A program made the position numbers and the translations under genes. 12,585 bases of DNA, taken from 13-2-20CM-68-14 sp036378475 (lineage in GTDB: Bacteria; Actinomycetota; Thermoleophilia; Gaiellales; Gaiellaceae). How positions within the stretch are numbered: position 1 is the stretch's first letter; each line of letters begins with the position of its first letter. Shown piece by piece: positions 1 to 6,206 of the stretch. The notes under the pieces were generated by a model, which saw only the letters and a program-made list of their open reading frames with translations, searched no databases and was not told the DNA's origin. The stretch is from contig DASUWJ010000077.1 of NCBI GenBank assembly GCA_036378475.1, positions 1 to 12,585 on the forward strand, given 5' to 3'.

Positions 1-786
1 CTCCCGCTCCTCGCGTTCGGCGGCCGCACCGCCCCGCAGTCCGAACAGCCGTTTCGCATAGAGGAGATAGACGGCAATCGCGAGGTTCACGATCAGCGCG
101 ATCAGCTTGAAGGCCGAGACCCGCTTCGTCAGCTCGTAGCACTCAAGCGGCAGGAGCGCGCTCGTGGCAACGAAGGTCAGATACTCGGCCCAGCGCTTCA
201 TCAGCCAGAGCCCGACCGCCTCCGCACCCTCGAGGAGGGCGTAGGCCGCGGCGACGAGGGCAACGAGCCTGAGCGTCCCGGACTGCAGCGTGACCAGTCG
301 CTCCAGGCTGTGCAAGAGGCCGTGGCTCGGAACCCTCGCCGGACCGCCGTAATCGGCGACCACGCGCACGAACAGGCGGTGCAGCTGGCGGACGTGGTTC
401 GCGAAGACGAGCAGGAGCACGGCCAGCCCCGCCAGCAGCACAAAGTGCAGGGCTCGGTCGATCGCGATCAGCCGCAGCACGACCTTGTCTCGCAGCGCCC
501 GGCCCCTCAGAGGCAGCTCGATCGCCTCGCGCTCGGGCGGGAGCTCGCGGGTGGGGTTCTCCGGCCGCGCCAGGGGTAACCAGGAGTCGCAGCGCACGCA
601 GCGGTGCCAGCGAAGCTCGGCCTCGTCCCGGGCAAAGATCGAGTCTTCGGGTCGCAGCTTCCGCGCATCGAGCCCGAGCAGCTCGTGCCCGCTGACGCCG
701 CAGGCGAGCAGCTCCCAGTGAAAGCGCGGCCGAAACCGTTTCGGCTTCTCCAGGCCCGGTGGGCGCTGCCAGGATTGCCGACTCAT
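1..786 (-). CDS. DUF2127 family membrane protein with N-terminal zinc knuckle (3' end cut by window)
   Basis: This is an open frame of 262 codons from the ATG at 786 that leaves the window without a stop, so the C-terminus is missing. Residues 1-100 are soluble and hold C29, H34 and a Cys-Val-Arg-Cys pair (C63/C66), spaced like a small zinc-binding knuckle. Hydrophobic helices follow at about 114-130, 172-190, 203-217 and 227-244. The motif EGAEAVGLWLMKRWAEYLT and the segment LLPLECYELTKR are what I associate with DUF2127, a family of predicted integral membrane proteins of unknown function. Actinobacterial members often carry the same Cys-x(n)-CxRC extension. A GTG lies in frame three codons upstream, but the ATG is preferred. 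It starts 52 nt after the DUF1003 gene on the same strand, so the two probably form an operon. Family assignment is from memory of motifs; the zinc site is inferred. Confidence 0.8.
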   Translation of the reverse strand, partial: MSRQSWQRPPGLEKPKRFRPRFHWELLACGVSGHELLGLDARKLRPEDSIFARDEAELRWHRCVRCDSWLPLARPENPTRELPPEREAIELPLRGRALRDKVVLRLIAIDRALHFVLLAGLAVLLLVFANHVRQLHRLFVRVVADYGGPARVPSHGLLHSLERLVTLQSGTLRLVALVAAAYALLEGAEAVGLWLMKRWAEYLTFVATSALLPLECYELTKRVSAFKLIALIVNLAIAVYLLYAKRLFGLRGGAAAEREERE

Positions 787-838
787 CCTCCCCACTCTCC
801 CCTCGCCGGACCGGCGGCGAAACAGGTCCGGGGGCGGG

Positions 839-1288
839 CTATTTGCGGCCGGGAATCGTCAGCTGGTGCACATCGCGGGTCAGCGCGAGGATCTCGTTCG
901 AGATCGTCAGCAGCTCCTCGTTCTGCTTCTCCTCCGTGTTGACCATGTGCCATTGCTGGTCGGCGAGGACCTGGCGCTTTTCGTCGGCACGGTTTTGGCT
1001 GATCATCACGAAGGTGGAGAGGAAGATCGCCTCGAGGGAGACGATCATCGTCAGGAGCCCGAAGGGGAACTTCTCGATGCGCAGCCCGATCCAGACCGCG
1101 AACCAGAGCACATGCACGTAGACGAACGCCATCGAGCCGGCGAACTTCGTGATCGTGTCTGCGATCCGGGCCTGAAGATGGGAGGCGCGCTGCTCGGCGT
1201 GCTGGATCAGAACCGGGTTGTGCGGCGGCCCCGGGTTCGAGGGCGAGAGCGGGCTGTGGGGATTCGAGCGGGCGGCCACGCGCAGCAA
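839..1288 (-). CDS. DUF1003 family membrane protein
   Basis: This 149-residue protein carries the DUF1003 signature. It has two transmembrane helices at about 51-67 (around AFVYVHVLWFAVWIG) and 77-95 (around LLTMIVSLEAIFLSTFVMI), joined by a short loop with FPFG and followed by SQNRADEKRQ and a helical, charged tail to residue 149. DUF1003 proteins are small integral membrane proteins of unknown biochemical role. The start is uncertain. The longest frame begins with TTG at 1288, a GTG lies in frame at 1279, and neither has a Shine-Dalgarno sequence; a TAG closes the frame further upstream. Residues 1-25 are Pro/Ser-rich and poorly family-like, so the true start could be either codon. The gene is divergent from the glycosyltransferase, with only about 32 nt between starts. 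Confidence 0.85.
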   Translation of the reverse strand: MLRVAARSNPHSPLSPSNPGPPHNPVLIQHAEQRASHLQARIADTITKFAGSMAFVYVHVLWFAVWIGLRIEKFPFGLLTMIVSLEAIFLSTFVMISQNRADEKRQVLADQQWHMVNTEEKQNEELLTISNEILALTRDVHQLTIPGRK

Positions 1289-1306
1289 TTCGGGCCGGCG
1301 CGCCTC

Positions 1307-1312
1307 TACCCT
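1307..1312 (+). promoter_or_regulatory. Candidate -10 box (TACCCT) for a leaderless glycosyltransferase mRNA
   Basis: TACCCT fits the TAnnnT pattern and ends 8 nt before the GTG at 1321, where no Shine-Dalgarno is visible. That distance would put the transcription start at or beside the start codon, as in leaderless actinobacterial transcripts. No good -35 is seen. Tentative. Confidence 0.3.
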
Positions 1313-1320
1313 TCCCGCAG

Positions 1321-2730
1321 GTGAGCGGAGACCCGACCGTCATCTTCTTCCCGGAGGGGGCGTTCGGCCCCACGAACAACTGCGTCGGAATCGGCCAGGT
1401 GCTCCGCGCCCGGGGCGCACGCGTCGTCTTCGTCGTCGAGGAGTCGTTCGCCGGGACGCTCGAGGAGCAGGGTTTCGAGGAGCGGTTGATGCGGCTGAAG
1501 CCTCCACTTGAGGTGGAGGAGGCGCCGGGCCAGTTCTGGAAGGACTTCGTCCGCGAGACGGCACCCGAGTTCCGCAGGCCGACGCTCGAGCAGCTGGAAG
1601 GCTTCGTCCTGCCGGTCTGGCGCGAGCTCGTGGACGGGGCGCGCTACGTCAACGAGCGCCTAGGTGAGATCTTCGCGGAGGTGCAGCCGGACGTGATCGT
1701 CGAGGACAACGTGGTCGGGTTTCCCGCGGTGCTCGCCTCGGCGCGGCCCTGGGTCCGGATCGTCTCCTGCAACCCGCTCGAGCTGAAGGATCCCGACCTG
1801 CCGCCGACCTTCTCCGGCTATCCGGCCGCCGACCGCTCCGGCTGGGAGGAGTTTCTCGAGCGCTACCGCGCGCTGCACGAACCGCTCCAGGGGGAGTTCA
1901 GCGACTTCTGCGTCGAGCGCGGAGCCCCGCCGCTTCCCGAAGGCGAGTTCATCCACGCCTCCGCTTTTCTCAATCTGTACCTCTACCCGGCCGAGGCCGA
2001 CTATCAGCGCGGGCGACCGCTCGTTCCTACCTGGCACCGGCTCGACTCGTGCGTCCGGGACACGCGCGAGGCGCTGGACGCGGCCGTGGACGAGGCCCTG
2101 GCGAGGCCGCCGGAGGGAGGAGCGCTCCTCTACCTGAGCCTCGGTAGCCTCGGTTCCGCGGATGTCGGGTTGATGCAGCGGCTGCTCGACGTACTCGGGG
2201 AGACCCGGCATCACCTGATCGTCAGCATGGGCCCCCAGCACACGGAGCTCCGCCTGCCTCCGAATGCGACCGGAGCCGAGTTCCTGCCCCAGCCGGCGAT
2301 CCTGCCGAAGGTCGATCTCGTCATCAGCCACGGCGGCAACAACACCGTCACCGAGTCGCTCCAGTTCGGCAAGCCGCTGCTCGTGCTGCCGCTCTTTTGG
2401 GACCAGCACGACAACGCGCAGCGAATCGACGAGCTCGGCCTCGGGGCGCGGCTCGCGCCCTACCACGTTGAGCCCGCCGAGCTGACCGAGTCGATCGACC
2501 GCCTACTCGGCGATCACCCGCTGCACGAGCGCCTCCGGCGCATCTCCCGCCGCCTGCGGGCAGATCCGGGCACACGCAGAGCCGCGGAGCTGATCGCGGC
2601 GGTCGCCTCGAGCTGGGAACGGCCGGTTCGGGACCGGCAAGCGCGCGGGCTGCGGCCAGCCCGCGCGCCCGTCAGCGACGGGGGCGCCGCCTGCGCCTGC
2701 GCTCGAAGAGCAGGCGGACGAAGCGGCTGA
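1321..2730 (+). CDS. GT1-type glycosyltransferase (UDP-glucosyl/MGT-like) with atypical N-terminal motif
   Basis: This 469-residue GT-B enzyme would transfer a sugar from a nucleotide donor to a lipid, phenol or macrolide-like acceptor; the substrate cannot be read from sequence. The N-terminal acceptor half begins TVIFFPEGAFGPTNN, and the C-terminal donor half includes YLSLGSLGS (271-279), HGGNNTVTESLQFGKPLLVL (337-356) and FWDQ (359-362), the donor-binding signature of GT1/MGT enzymes. The family's usual Gly-His near residues 15-20, where the His acts as base, reads Gly-Pro-Thr-Asn-Asn here. Family homology appears to end near AAELIAAVASSW (421-432). Residues 433-469 are Arg/Ala/Gly-rich, are crossed by a perfect 12-bp hairpin, and overlap a minus-strand gene, so the tail looks acquired by loss of an earlier stop. 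The start is GTG at 1321, probably leaderless. Confidence 0.85.
   Translation: MSGDPTVIFFPEGAFGPTNNCVGIGQVLRARGARVVFVVEESFAGTLEEQGFEERLMRLKPPLEVEEAPGQFWKDFVRETAPEFRRPTLEQLEGFVLPVWRELVDGARYVNERLGEIFAEVQPDVIVEDNVVGFPAVLASARPWVRIVSCNPLELKDPDLPPTFSGYPAADRSGWEEFLERYRALHEPLQGEFSDFCVERGAPPLPEGEFIHASAFLNLYLYPAEADYQRGRPLVPTWHRLDSCVRDTREALDAAVDEALARPPEGGALLYLSLGSLGSADVGLMQRLLDVLGETRHHLIVSMGPQHTELRLPPNATGAEFLPQPAILPKVDLVISHGGNNTVTESLQFGKPLLVLPLFWDQHDNAQRIDELGLGARLAPYHVEPAELTESIDRLLGDHPLHERLRRISRRLRADPGTRRAAELIAAVASSWERPVRDRQARGLRPARAPVSDGGAACACARRAGGRSG
2641..2668 (-). terminator. Perfect 12-bp GC hairpin, likely terminator for the minus-strand small gene
   Basis: GCGCGCGGGCTG (2641-2652) pairs perfectly with 2657-2668 around a CGGC tetraloop. 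It lies 3 nt downstream of the minus-strand stop at 2672, the right place to end that transcript. There is no T-run, as is common for high-GC actinobacterial terminators. On the plus strand it falls inside the C-terminal tail of the glycosyltransferase frame. It shares a GGGCTGCG core with the hairpin at 4819-4847. Confidence 0.55.
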
Positions 2731-2857
2731 TCTGCCGGCGGCCGGGAGCCGCGGCTGAGACGGTCAGCTCTTCTTCGAGCTCGCGGTGGCCGAGCCGCTT
2801 CAGAGCGTCCGGGTTCTCCTCGGGCGCGGGAGTTCGATCGGCGTCTTTCTCTGTCAC
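2672..2857 (-). CDS. Small charged protein with Arg-rich C-terminus, unknown function
   Basis: I do not recognise this 61-residue protein. From the GTG at 2857 it reads an acidic N-terminal half (TEKDADRTPAPEENPD, then HRELEEELT), a short linker, then ISRFVRLLFE and an almost pure arginine tail of eight to ten residues. That amphipathic-then-basic end could bind nucleic acid or membrane, which is inference. Codon use in the second half is GC3-rich like real genes here. Its stop is followed after 3 nt by a strong hairpin, which supports it. Against it: no Shine-Dalgarno precedes the GTG, and another hairpin sits 11 nt upstream. The frame stays open upstream to an ATG at 2932 (86 residues), also without a Shine-Dalgarno. 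It overlaps the glycosyltransferase 3' end by 59 nt, convergently. Confidence 0.45.
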   Translation of the reverse strand: MTEKDADRTPAPEENPDALKRLGHRELEEELTVSAAAPGRRQISRFVRLLFERRRRRRPRR

Positions 2858-2868
2858 GAAAATCGAGC

Positions 2869-2900
2869 GCGGGTGGCGACTCGAGCGAATCGCCACCCGC
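2869..2900 (-). terminator. 11-bp perfect inverted repeat between two small genes
   Basis: GCGGGTGGCGA (2869-2879) pairs perfectly with 2890-2900 around a 10-nt loop. Allowing a 2-nt bulge, the stem extends by a further cGAG/CTCg. On the minus strand it lies 51 nt after the stop of the 45-residue gene (2952) and is followed within a few bases by TTTT, so it can act as an intrinsic terminator. It also sits just before the GTG at 2857 and could attenuate or structure that leader. Confidence 0.5.
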
Positions 2901-2951
2901 TCGCACCAACCGGTCGGGCGGCTTGTGCGGCCCATCGCGGTGCTGCGATCG

Positions 2952-3089
2952 TTAGTCGTCCCAGTCCTCGTTGCCACTCTCGCCGACGGTCGCCTCTCGG
3001 TCTTCGGCGCTGGGGTCCGACGGGCTTTCCGCAGCTGGCTCGTTCTCATCTGTCGGAGCTGCGGTCTCCTCGATTCCGTATTCGGACAT
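2952..3089 (-). CDS. 45-residue acidic disordered protein, unknown function
   Basis: This 45-residue protein runs from the ATG at 3089 and is preceded by an excellent Shine-Dalgarno (AAAGGAG, 6 nt before ATG), the best ribosome site in this part of the window. That makes a real gene likely despite its size. It starts MSEYGIEE and is dominated by Glu, Asp, Ser, Pro and Ala, with about 15 acidic and only one basic residue, ending Glu-Asp-Trp-Asp-Asp. It has no hydrophobic segment, cysteine or recognisable domain, and is predicted to be intrinsically disordered. An in-frame extension to 3173 has no support. It follows the PHP gene by 111 nt on the same strand, with a hairpin between, and a terminator-like hairpin lies downstream. 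Function is unknown; a charged partner-binding or stress role would be guesswork. Confidence 0.65.
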   Translation of the reverse strand: MSEYGIEETAAPTDENEPAAESPSDPSAEDREATVGESGNEDWDD

Positions 3090-3127
3090 GACGTTCTCCT
3101 TTCGTGGTGGACGTCGAGTCCGATTGT

Positions 3128-3153
3128 CGCCCCACGAATCGGCTCCTGGGGCG
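3128..3153 (-). other. 7-bp hairpin between PHP gene and 45-residue gene
   Basis: CGCCCCA (3128-3134) pairs with TGGGGCG (3147-3153) around a 12-nt loop. It lies 47 nt after the PHP stop and 38 nt before the small gene's ATG on the minus strand. It could be a weak terminator for the PHP gene or a 5' leader element for the small gene. No T-run follows. Confidence 0.35.
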
Positions 3154-3200
3154 CCTGAGACCCGGATCGTCACCGGTCGTCAACCGCCATGACTTGCGGC

Positions 3201-3929
3201 TCAGGCGGCGCGAATCAGCTCGCGCGAGGCGGCGTCGAGCCGCGTTAGGGAGACGGGCCGGCCTGTGCGCAGGTGCTCGAGCACGGCCTCTTCGCTCGGC
3301 TCGGCCGAGACCAGGGTCTTCCACGTCTCCAGGTGCTCCGGGCGGTGAAAATCGCCGCTCGCGACGACCGGCAGCCGGGCCTGGGCGACCCAGTCGAAGA
3401 AGTCGTGCCGATTGCAGACCTCGAAGCGGTGCACCGAAGCGGCCGCCCACTCGGGCTCCTCGGCAAAGCGGGCAGTCGTCCTCGCCGCAGCGCCCGCCGC
3501 CGCCAGCGTGTAGGGATGCGCCGCGATCAGAACCGCACCTGCGGCCGCGGCGGCGCCAAGCGCCGCGTCGAGGTCTCCGCCAAGCCCGATGAAGGAGCGC
3601 AACCCGAGTGCGAGCGTGTGAGCGGCGCGGCGCGGATCGGGATCGTCGTAGGTCAGCTCCAGGCCGGGGATGACGAGCATCCGGTAGCGGAGCAGCGCAC
3701 GCTCGGCGTGGGCCTCGATCTCCTCGAGGTAGACGCTGAACCGCTCCGAGCGGAGCGTCGCATCGTTTTGCTCAAAGTCAGCCTGGTCGCTGCGAACGAC
3801 GTGGTCGGTGATCGCGAGGACGTCGAAGCCCGCTCGACCGTAGAGATCGACGAGCGCACGAACGGAGAGGCCGCCGTCGCTCCAGGTTGTATGCGCGTGC
3901 AGCTCGCAGAGGAGTGGCTTCGTGGCCAT
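3201..3929 (-). CDS. PHP-domain metal-dependent phosphoesterase
   Basis: This 242-residue protein has the motifs of the PHP superfamily, a TIM-barrel-like fold that uses a metal cluster to hydrolyse phosphoesters. It shows motif I HAHTTWSDG with H11 and H13; ITDH with D42 and H43; PGLE with E91; a His at 104; HPY with H138; and SGDFHRPE with D193 and H195. Together these supply a complete ligand set. Stand-alone bacterial PHP proteins of this length include nucleotide and histidinol-phosphate phosphatases, so the substrate is open. The ATG at 3929 is chosen because motif I begins 10 residues later. A GAGGAG lies about 15 nt upstream, far for a Shine-Dalgarno, and a longer frame to 4007 adds a non-conserved 26 residues. 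It lies 135 nt downstream of the Holin-X-like gene. Confidence 0.85.
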   Translation of the reverse strand: MATKPLLCELHAHTTWSDGGLSVRALVDLYGRAGFDVLAITDHVVRSDQADFEQNDATLRSERFSVYLEEIEAHAERALLRYRMLVIPGLELTYDDPDPRRAAHTLALGLRSFIGLGGDLDAALGAAAAAGAVLIAAHPYTLAAAGAAARTTARFAEEPEWAAASVHRFEVCNRHDFFDWVAQARLPVVASGDFHRPEHLETWKTLVSAEPSEEAVLEHLRTGRPVSLTRLDAASRELIRAA

Positions 3930-4064
3930 ACCCGAAACTTCGGTCTCCTCGCCGCATCTCCAACCTGGCCTCCCCGGATCGACACCAAGCTGGGACCGGT
4001 CCGTCACCAGTCTCTCGGCAGGGCTGCCGAAGCTCCGAGCCGCCCCTCGACGACCGAGGTTCGC

Positions 4065-4697
4065 TCAGCTCGAGCTTGGGCGTCTCCCACCCCCGGCCTC
4101 ATCCGGCGGCCGAACGCCAGCAATTCGCTCGATCAGATCCAGCCCGGCCCGGCCGGGAGCCGTCACGGCCCGCACCAGCTCGGCGAGCCGACGGTCTGCC
4201 TCGGGAGAGCCGAGCTCGCGCTCGAGGGCCGAGAGCGCCTCCTTGGCCTCGTGTTCGGCCGCCTCCTGAGCCATCTCCCTCGCGAGTCCCTCGGCGGTCC
4301 GCCGCACCGCCTCCTCGGCCCGGCGGCGTTCCACCCGCGCTTGCTCGATCAGCCGCTGGTGAAAAGCGTCCTCGAGCCGCTGCGCGAGCCGGCGCGGATG
4401 GCCGAGCAGAACGATCGCGCCCGCGACCGCCCCCCAGCCCGCCGCCACGATCAAGCCCGCGAGCCAGGGCTGCACCGCCTGCGCCAGCCCGAGACCGGCG
4501 GCGAATGAGAGCGCGGCGAGCGCGAGGAGGCTCGCGACCGCCAATACGAGTCCGCCGAGAGAGTCGAGCGTGAGGCGCCGAAGCTCCGGCAGCCTCTCGG
4601 CCGCGGAGAGCTCCAGATCTGCGCGGACGAGCAAGGACAGTTCGTGTGCGAGCTGGCCGAGGCCTTGCTCCGACCGGGTGCGATCCGTGTCGCTCAC
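4065..4697 (-). CDS. Holin-X/YqjE-like membrane protein with coiled-coil tail
   Basis: This 210-residue protein starts at the GTG at 4697, with GGGGAG about 11 nt upstream; an in-frame GTG at 4748 would add 17 unlikely residues. An N-terminal amphipathic helix (LGQLAHELSLLVRADLELSAAE) leads to two transmembrane segments at about 46-70 and 77-99. This is the layout of the 'putative actinobacterial holin-X, phage holin superfamily III' group (YqjE-like). Despite the name, such chromosomal proteins are usually not lysis proteins; they are small envelope proteins of unclear role, and no phage genes are nearby. Residues 101-178 form a long Glu/Arg/Ala-rich coiled coil not typical of the shortest members, followed by a Gly/Arg/Ser tail. 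The coiled coil is probably cytoplasmic and may mediate oligomerisation. Family call moderate; function unknown. Confidence 0.65.
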   Translation of the reverse strand: MSDTDRTRSEQGLGQLAHELSLLVRADLELSAAERLPELRRLTLDSLGGLVLAVASLLALAALSFAAGLGLAQAVQPWLAGLIVAAGWGAVAGAIVLLGHPRRLAQRLEDAFHQRLIEQARVERRRAEEAVRRTAEGLAREMAQEAAEHEAKEALSALERELGSPEADRRLAELVRAVTAPGRAGLDLIERIAGVRPPDEAGGGRRPSSS

Positions 4698-4723
4698 GCC
4701 AAGCGTTCTCCCCGTTGGTGCAG

Positions 4724-4741
4724 CAGGCGAAAACTCGCCTG
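4724..4741 (-). other. 7-bp hairpin in leader of the Holin-X-like gene
   Basis: CAGGCGA (4724-4730) pairs perfectly with TCGCCTG (4735-4741) around a 4-nt loop, about 26 nt upstream of the GTG at 4697 on the minus strand. It may shape the mRNA leader. It argues mildly against the longer GTG 4748 start. Confidence 0.35.
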
Positions 4742-4754
4742 GAAGCACTCAGAC

Positions 4755-4789
4755 TCGAGCGCGACCGGCGCGCTGCCCCGGTCGCTCGA
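4755..4789. other. 12-bp bulged inverted repeat upstream of the Holin-X-like gene
   Basis: TCGAG (4755-4759) and CGACCGG (4762-4768), separated by a 2-nt bulge, pair with CCGGTCG (4778-4784) and CTCGA (4785-4789) around a 9-nt loop. TCTTTA follows on the plus strand. It lies between the propeller gene's terminator and the Holin-X-like gene and could be an operator, a leader hairpin or a back-up terminator. The sequence does not decide. Confidence 0.4.
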
Positions 4790-4818
4790 TCTTTAGCTCA
4801 GCGAGAGCGGCGCGGGGA

Positions 4819-4847
4819 GGCCGGGGAGGGCTGCGCCCTCCCCGGCC
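4819..4847 (-). terminator. Strong 13-bp GC terminator hairpin after the propeller gene
   Basis: GGCCGGGGAGGGC (4819-4831) pairs perfectly with 4835-4847 around TGC. The hairpin begins 9 nt downstream of the propeller stop codon (4857-4859, minus strand). There is no T-run, typical of very GC-rich genomes. Position and stability make a terminator the best reading. Confidence 0.75.
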
Positions 4848-4856
4848 AACGCGGAG

Positions 4857-5984
4857 CTACGAAGCCGCGATCCCCTCGATTCCCGCGGGCAGCCCGGCCG
4901 CGGTGCCGATCGGCGCGAGCGAGCCGTCACCGTTGACGTGGAACTCATCGACGGTGCCGGTGAGTCCGGTCTCGGCGTACAGGAACGGGCCACTTGCCGC
5001 GAGGTCGATCGGACCGGGGTCCGTGTTCGCTGCGACCGGCGCCCGCAGCACCGGCTGACCGTCGGGACCGACCGTGAAGGAGCTGAGCGTGTTGCTGGCC
5101 GTGTTCGACACGTAGTAGAAGCCTCGAGCCCGGGCGATCCAGCAGAGGGCGGCCTGGCCGTCCGTCTGCGACTTGGGGTCGCTGAGGGTGCCGTCGCCGT
5201 TGAGCGCGTAGGTCGTCACCGAGCTCGCGCCGGCTTCGCCGGCCACGAGCCGGCCCTCTGGGCCGAAGGTGAACGCGAAGGGGACCGGAGTCGCCGATGG
5301 GTTCGCGACGGGAGTCTCGGAGAGACGACCATCGCGCCGGACACGGAAGACGTCGATCGTGCTGCCGCTCGCCTTGGTCGTGGCGATCAGCTGCTGGCCG
5401 TCGGGCGTAAAGCCCGCCTGGCCAGGCGAGGTCAGGAAGAAGGGCGGATCCGTGTTCGCAAGCCCGAGCGAACGGGCCGAGTCGGGAATCGGCTCGAGCG
5501 TGTGACCTTGGACCCGGAACCCCTGCAGGATCCCCGTGCCGCCGGAGTTGAGGATGTAGACCAGGCGGTCGGAGACGGCGATGCTCGCCGGGAACTGCCC
5601 GCCCGAGGGAACGATCTGCTCGAGCTTGAGCCGGTCGCCCTGCACGCGGAAGACGGAGACCGTGTCGCTGCCCGCGTTCACCGCGAGCAGCAGCGCGTGG
5701 TCGGCGTCGTAGACGAGGGAGCCTTGCGAGGCGAGATGGTCGGATTGCGTCCCCGGCAGCGCGGCGCCGCCGTTGCCGCCGGTGGCATAGGTCCCGGCCG
5801 GCGTCAGCGTCCCGTCCGGGGAGCGATCGTAGACGGCGATCCGATTGCCCGTCAGCTCGTTCGTCTGGACGAACACGGCTTGGCCGGCTCCGTCGCGATC
5901 GCCGCTCCCGGCGGAGGCGGCCGGCGCTGTCGCCATCACCGCCGCGGCGGCGGCAAGGCCGAAGAGAAGTGTCAGTCGTTTCAT
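4857..5984 (-). CDS. Secreted seven-bladed beta-propeller, lactonase (6-phosphogluconolactonase-like) family
   Basis: This 375-residue protein has a clean signal peptide: Lys/Arg at 2-3, a hydrophobic core over 5-20, and an Ala-Ser-Ala cleavage site at about residue 25. The mature part is a run of about 50-residue repeats of the form 'VYVLNSGSNTVSVFRV..DG.L': NRIAVYDRSPDGTLTPAG, LLLAVNAGSDTVSVFRVQGD, ATTKASGSTIDVFRVRRDG, GASSVTTYALNGDGTLSD, YYVSNTASNTLSSFTVGPDG and GTVDEFHVNGDGSLAPIG. These are propeller blades of the lactonase family. Many secreted members are of unknown substrate and are not true phosphogluconolactonases. The ATG at 5984 is fixed by a GGGGG Shine-Dalgarno 5 nt upstream and by the signal peptide. 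A hairpin terminator follows. It is divergent from the two-component pair, which may regulate it. No transmembrane anchor, so probably periplasmic or extracellular. Confidence 0.8.
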   Translation of the reverse strand: MKRLTLLFGLAAAAAVMATAPAASAGSGDRDGAGQAVFVQTNELTGNRIAVYDRSPDGTLTPAGTYATGGNGGAALPGTQSDHLASQGSLVYDADHALLLAVNAGSDTVSVFRVQGDRLKLEQIVPSGGQFPASIAVSDRLVYILNSGGTGILQGFRVQGHTLEPIPDSARSLGLANTDPPFFLTSPGQAGFTPDGQQLIATTKASGSTIDVFRVRRDGRLSETPVANPSATPVPFAFTFGPEGRLVAGEAGASSVTTYALNGDGTLSDPKSQTDGQAALCWIARARGFYYVSNTASNTLSSFTVGPDGQPVLRAPVAANTDPGPIDLAASGPFLYAETGLTGTVDEFHVNGDGSLAPIGTAAGLPAGIEGIAAS

Positions 5985-6145
5985 CGATCCCCCTTGAATC
6001 GGTCTTGGGCAGAGCCCGTTTTCGGGATACGGGCACGCTAGAGCGGAGGGCAAGCCAATGCGCTTACGATTCCGGGAACTCCCACCAGCTCCCGGGGCGG
6101 ATTCGACCGGTGGGTGCGGTGCGCGCGGACTGGAGCCGCGACGAA

Positions 6146-6187
6146 TTAAGAAACGCGTAACGACCGCTTGCCGTTCGCGACTACAAG
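6146..6187 (+). promoter_or_regulatory. Candidate promoter with 11-bp-phased response-regulator repeat
   Basis: TTAAG (6146-6150) and GTAAC (6157-6161) place TAA triplets exactly 11 bp apart, the spacing of OmpR/PhoB-class direct half-sites. The second half-site overlaps where a -35 would lie relative to a -10-like TACAAG (6182-6187), and no consensus -35 is present, as at activator-dependent promoters. It lies 20 nt upstream of the response-regulator ATG. The arrangement suggests autoregulation; the evidence is pattern only. Confidence 0.35.
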
Positions 6188-6206
6188 GGGCAGGCAGGCT
6201 ACGGAG

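Noticed and set aside
4065..4697. Prophage remnant indicated by a holin-like protein
   Set aside because: No endolysin, tail, capsid or integrase gene is nearby, and Holin-X-like proteins are common chromosomal genes in actinobacteria.
6014..6034. GCCCGT/ACGGGC hairpin upstream of the propeller gene as an operator
   Set aside because: The stem is only 6 bp with a 9-nt loop in GC-rich sequence and no second copy; too weak to call.
3273..6041. Long plus-strand open frames (411 residues at 3273-4508, 367 residues at 4938-6041)
   Set aside because: They lie antisense to the PHP, Holin-X-like and propeller genes, have Arg/Gly/Ala-rich low-complexity products and no family motifs. Such frames arise freely opposite high-GC coding sequence.
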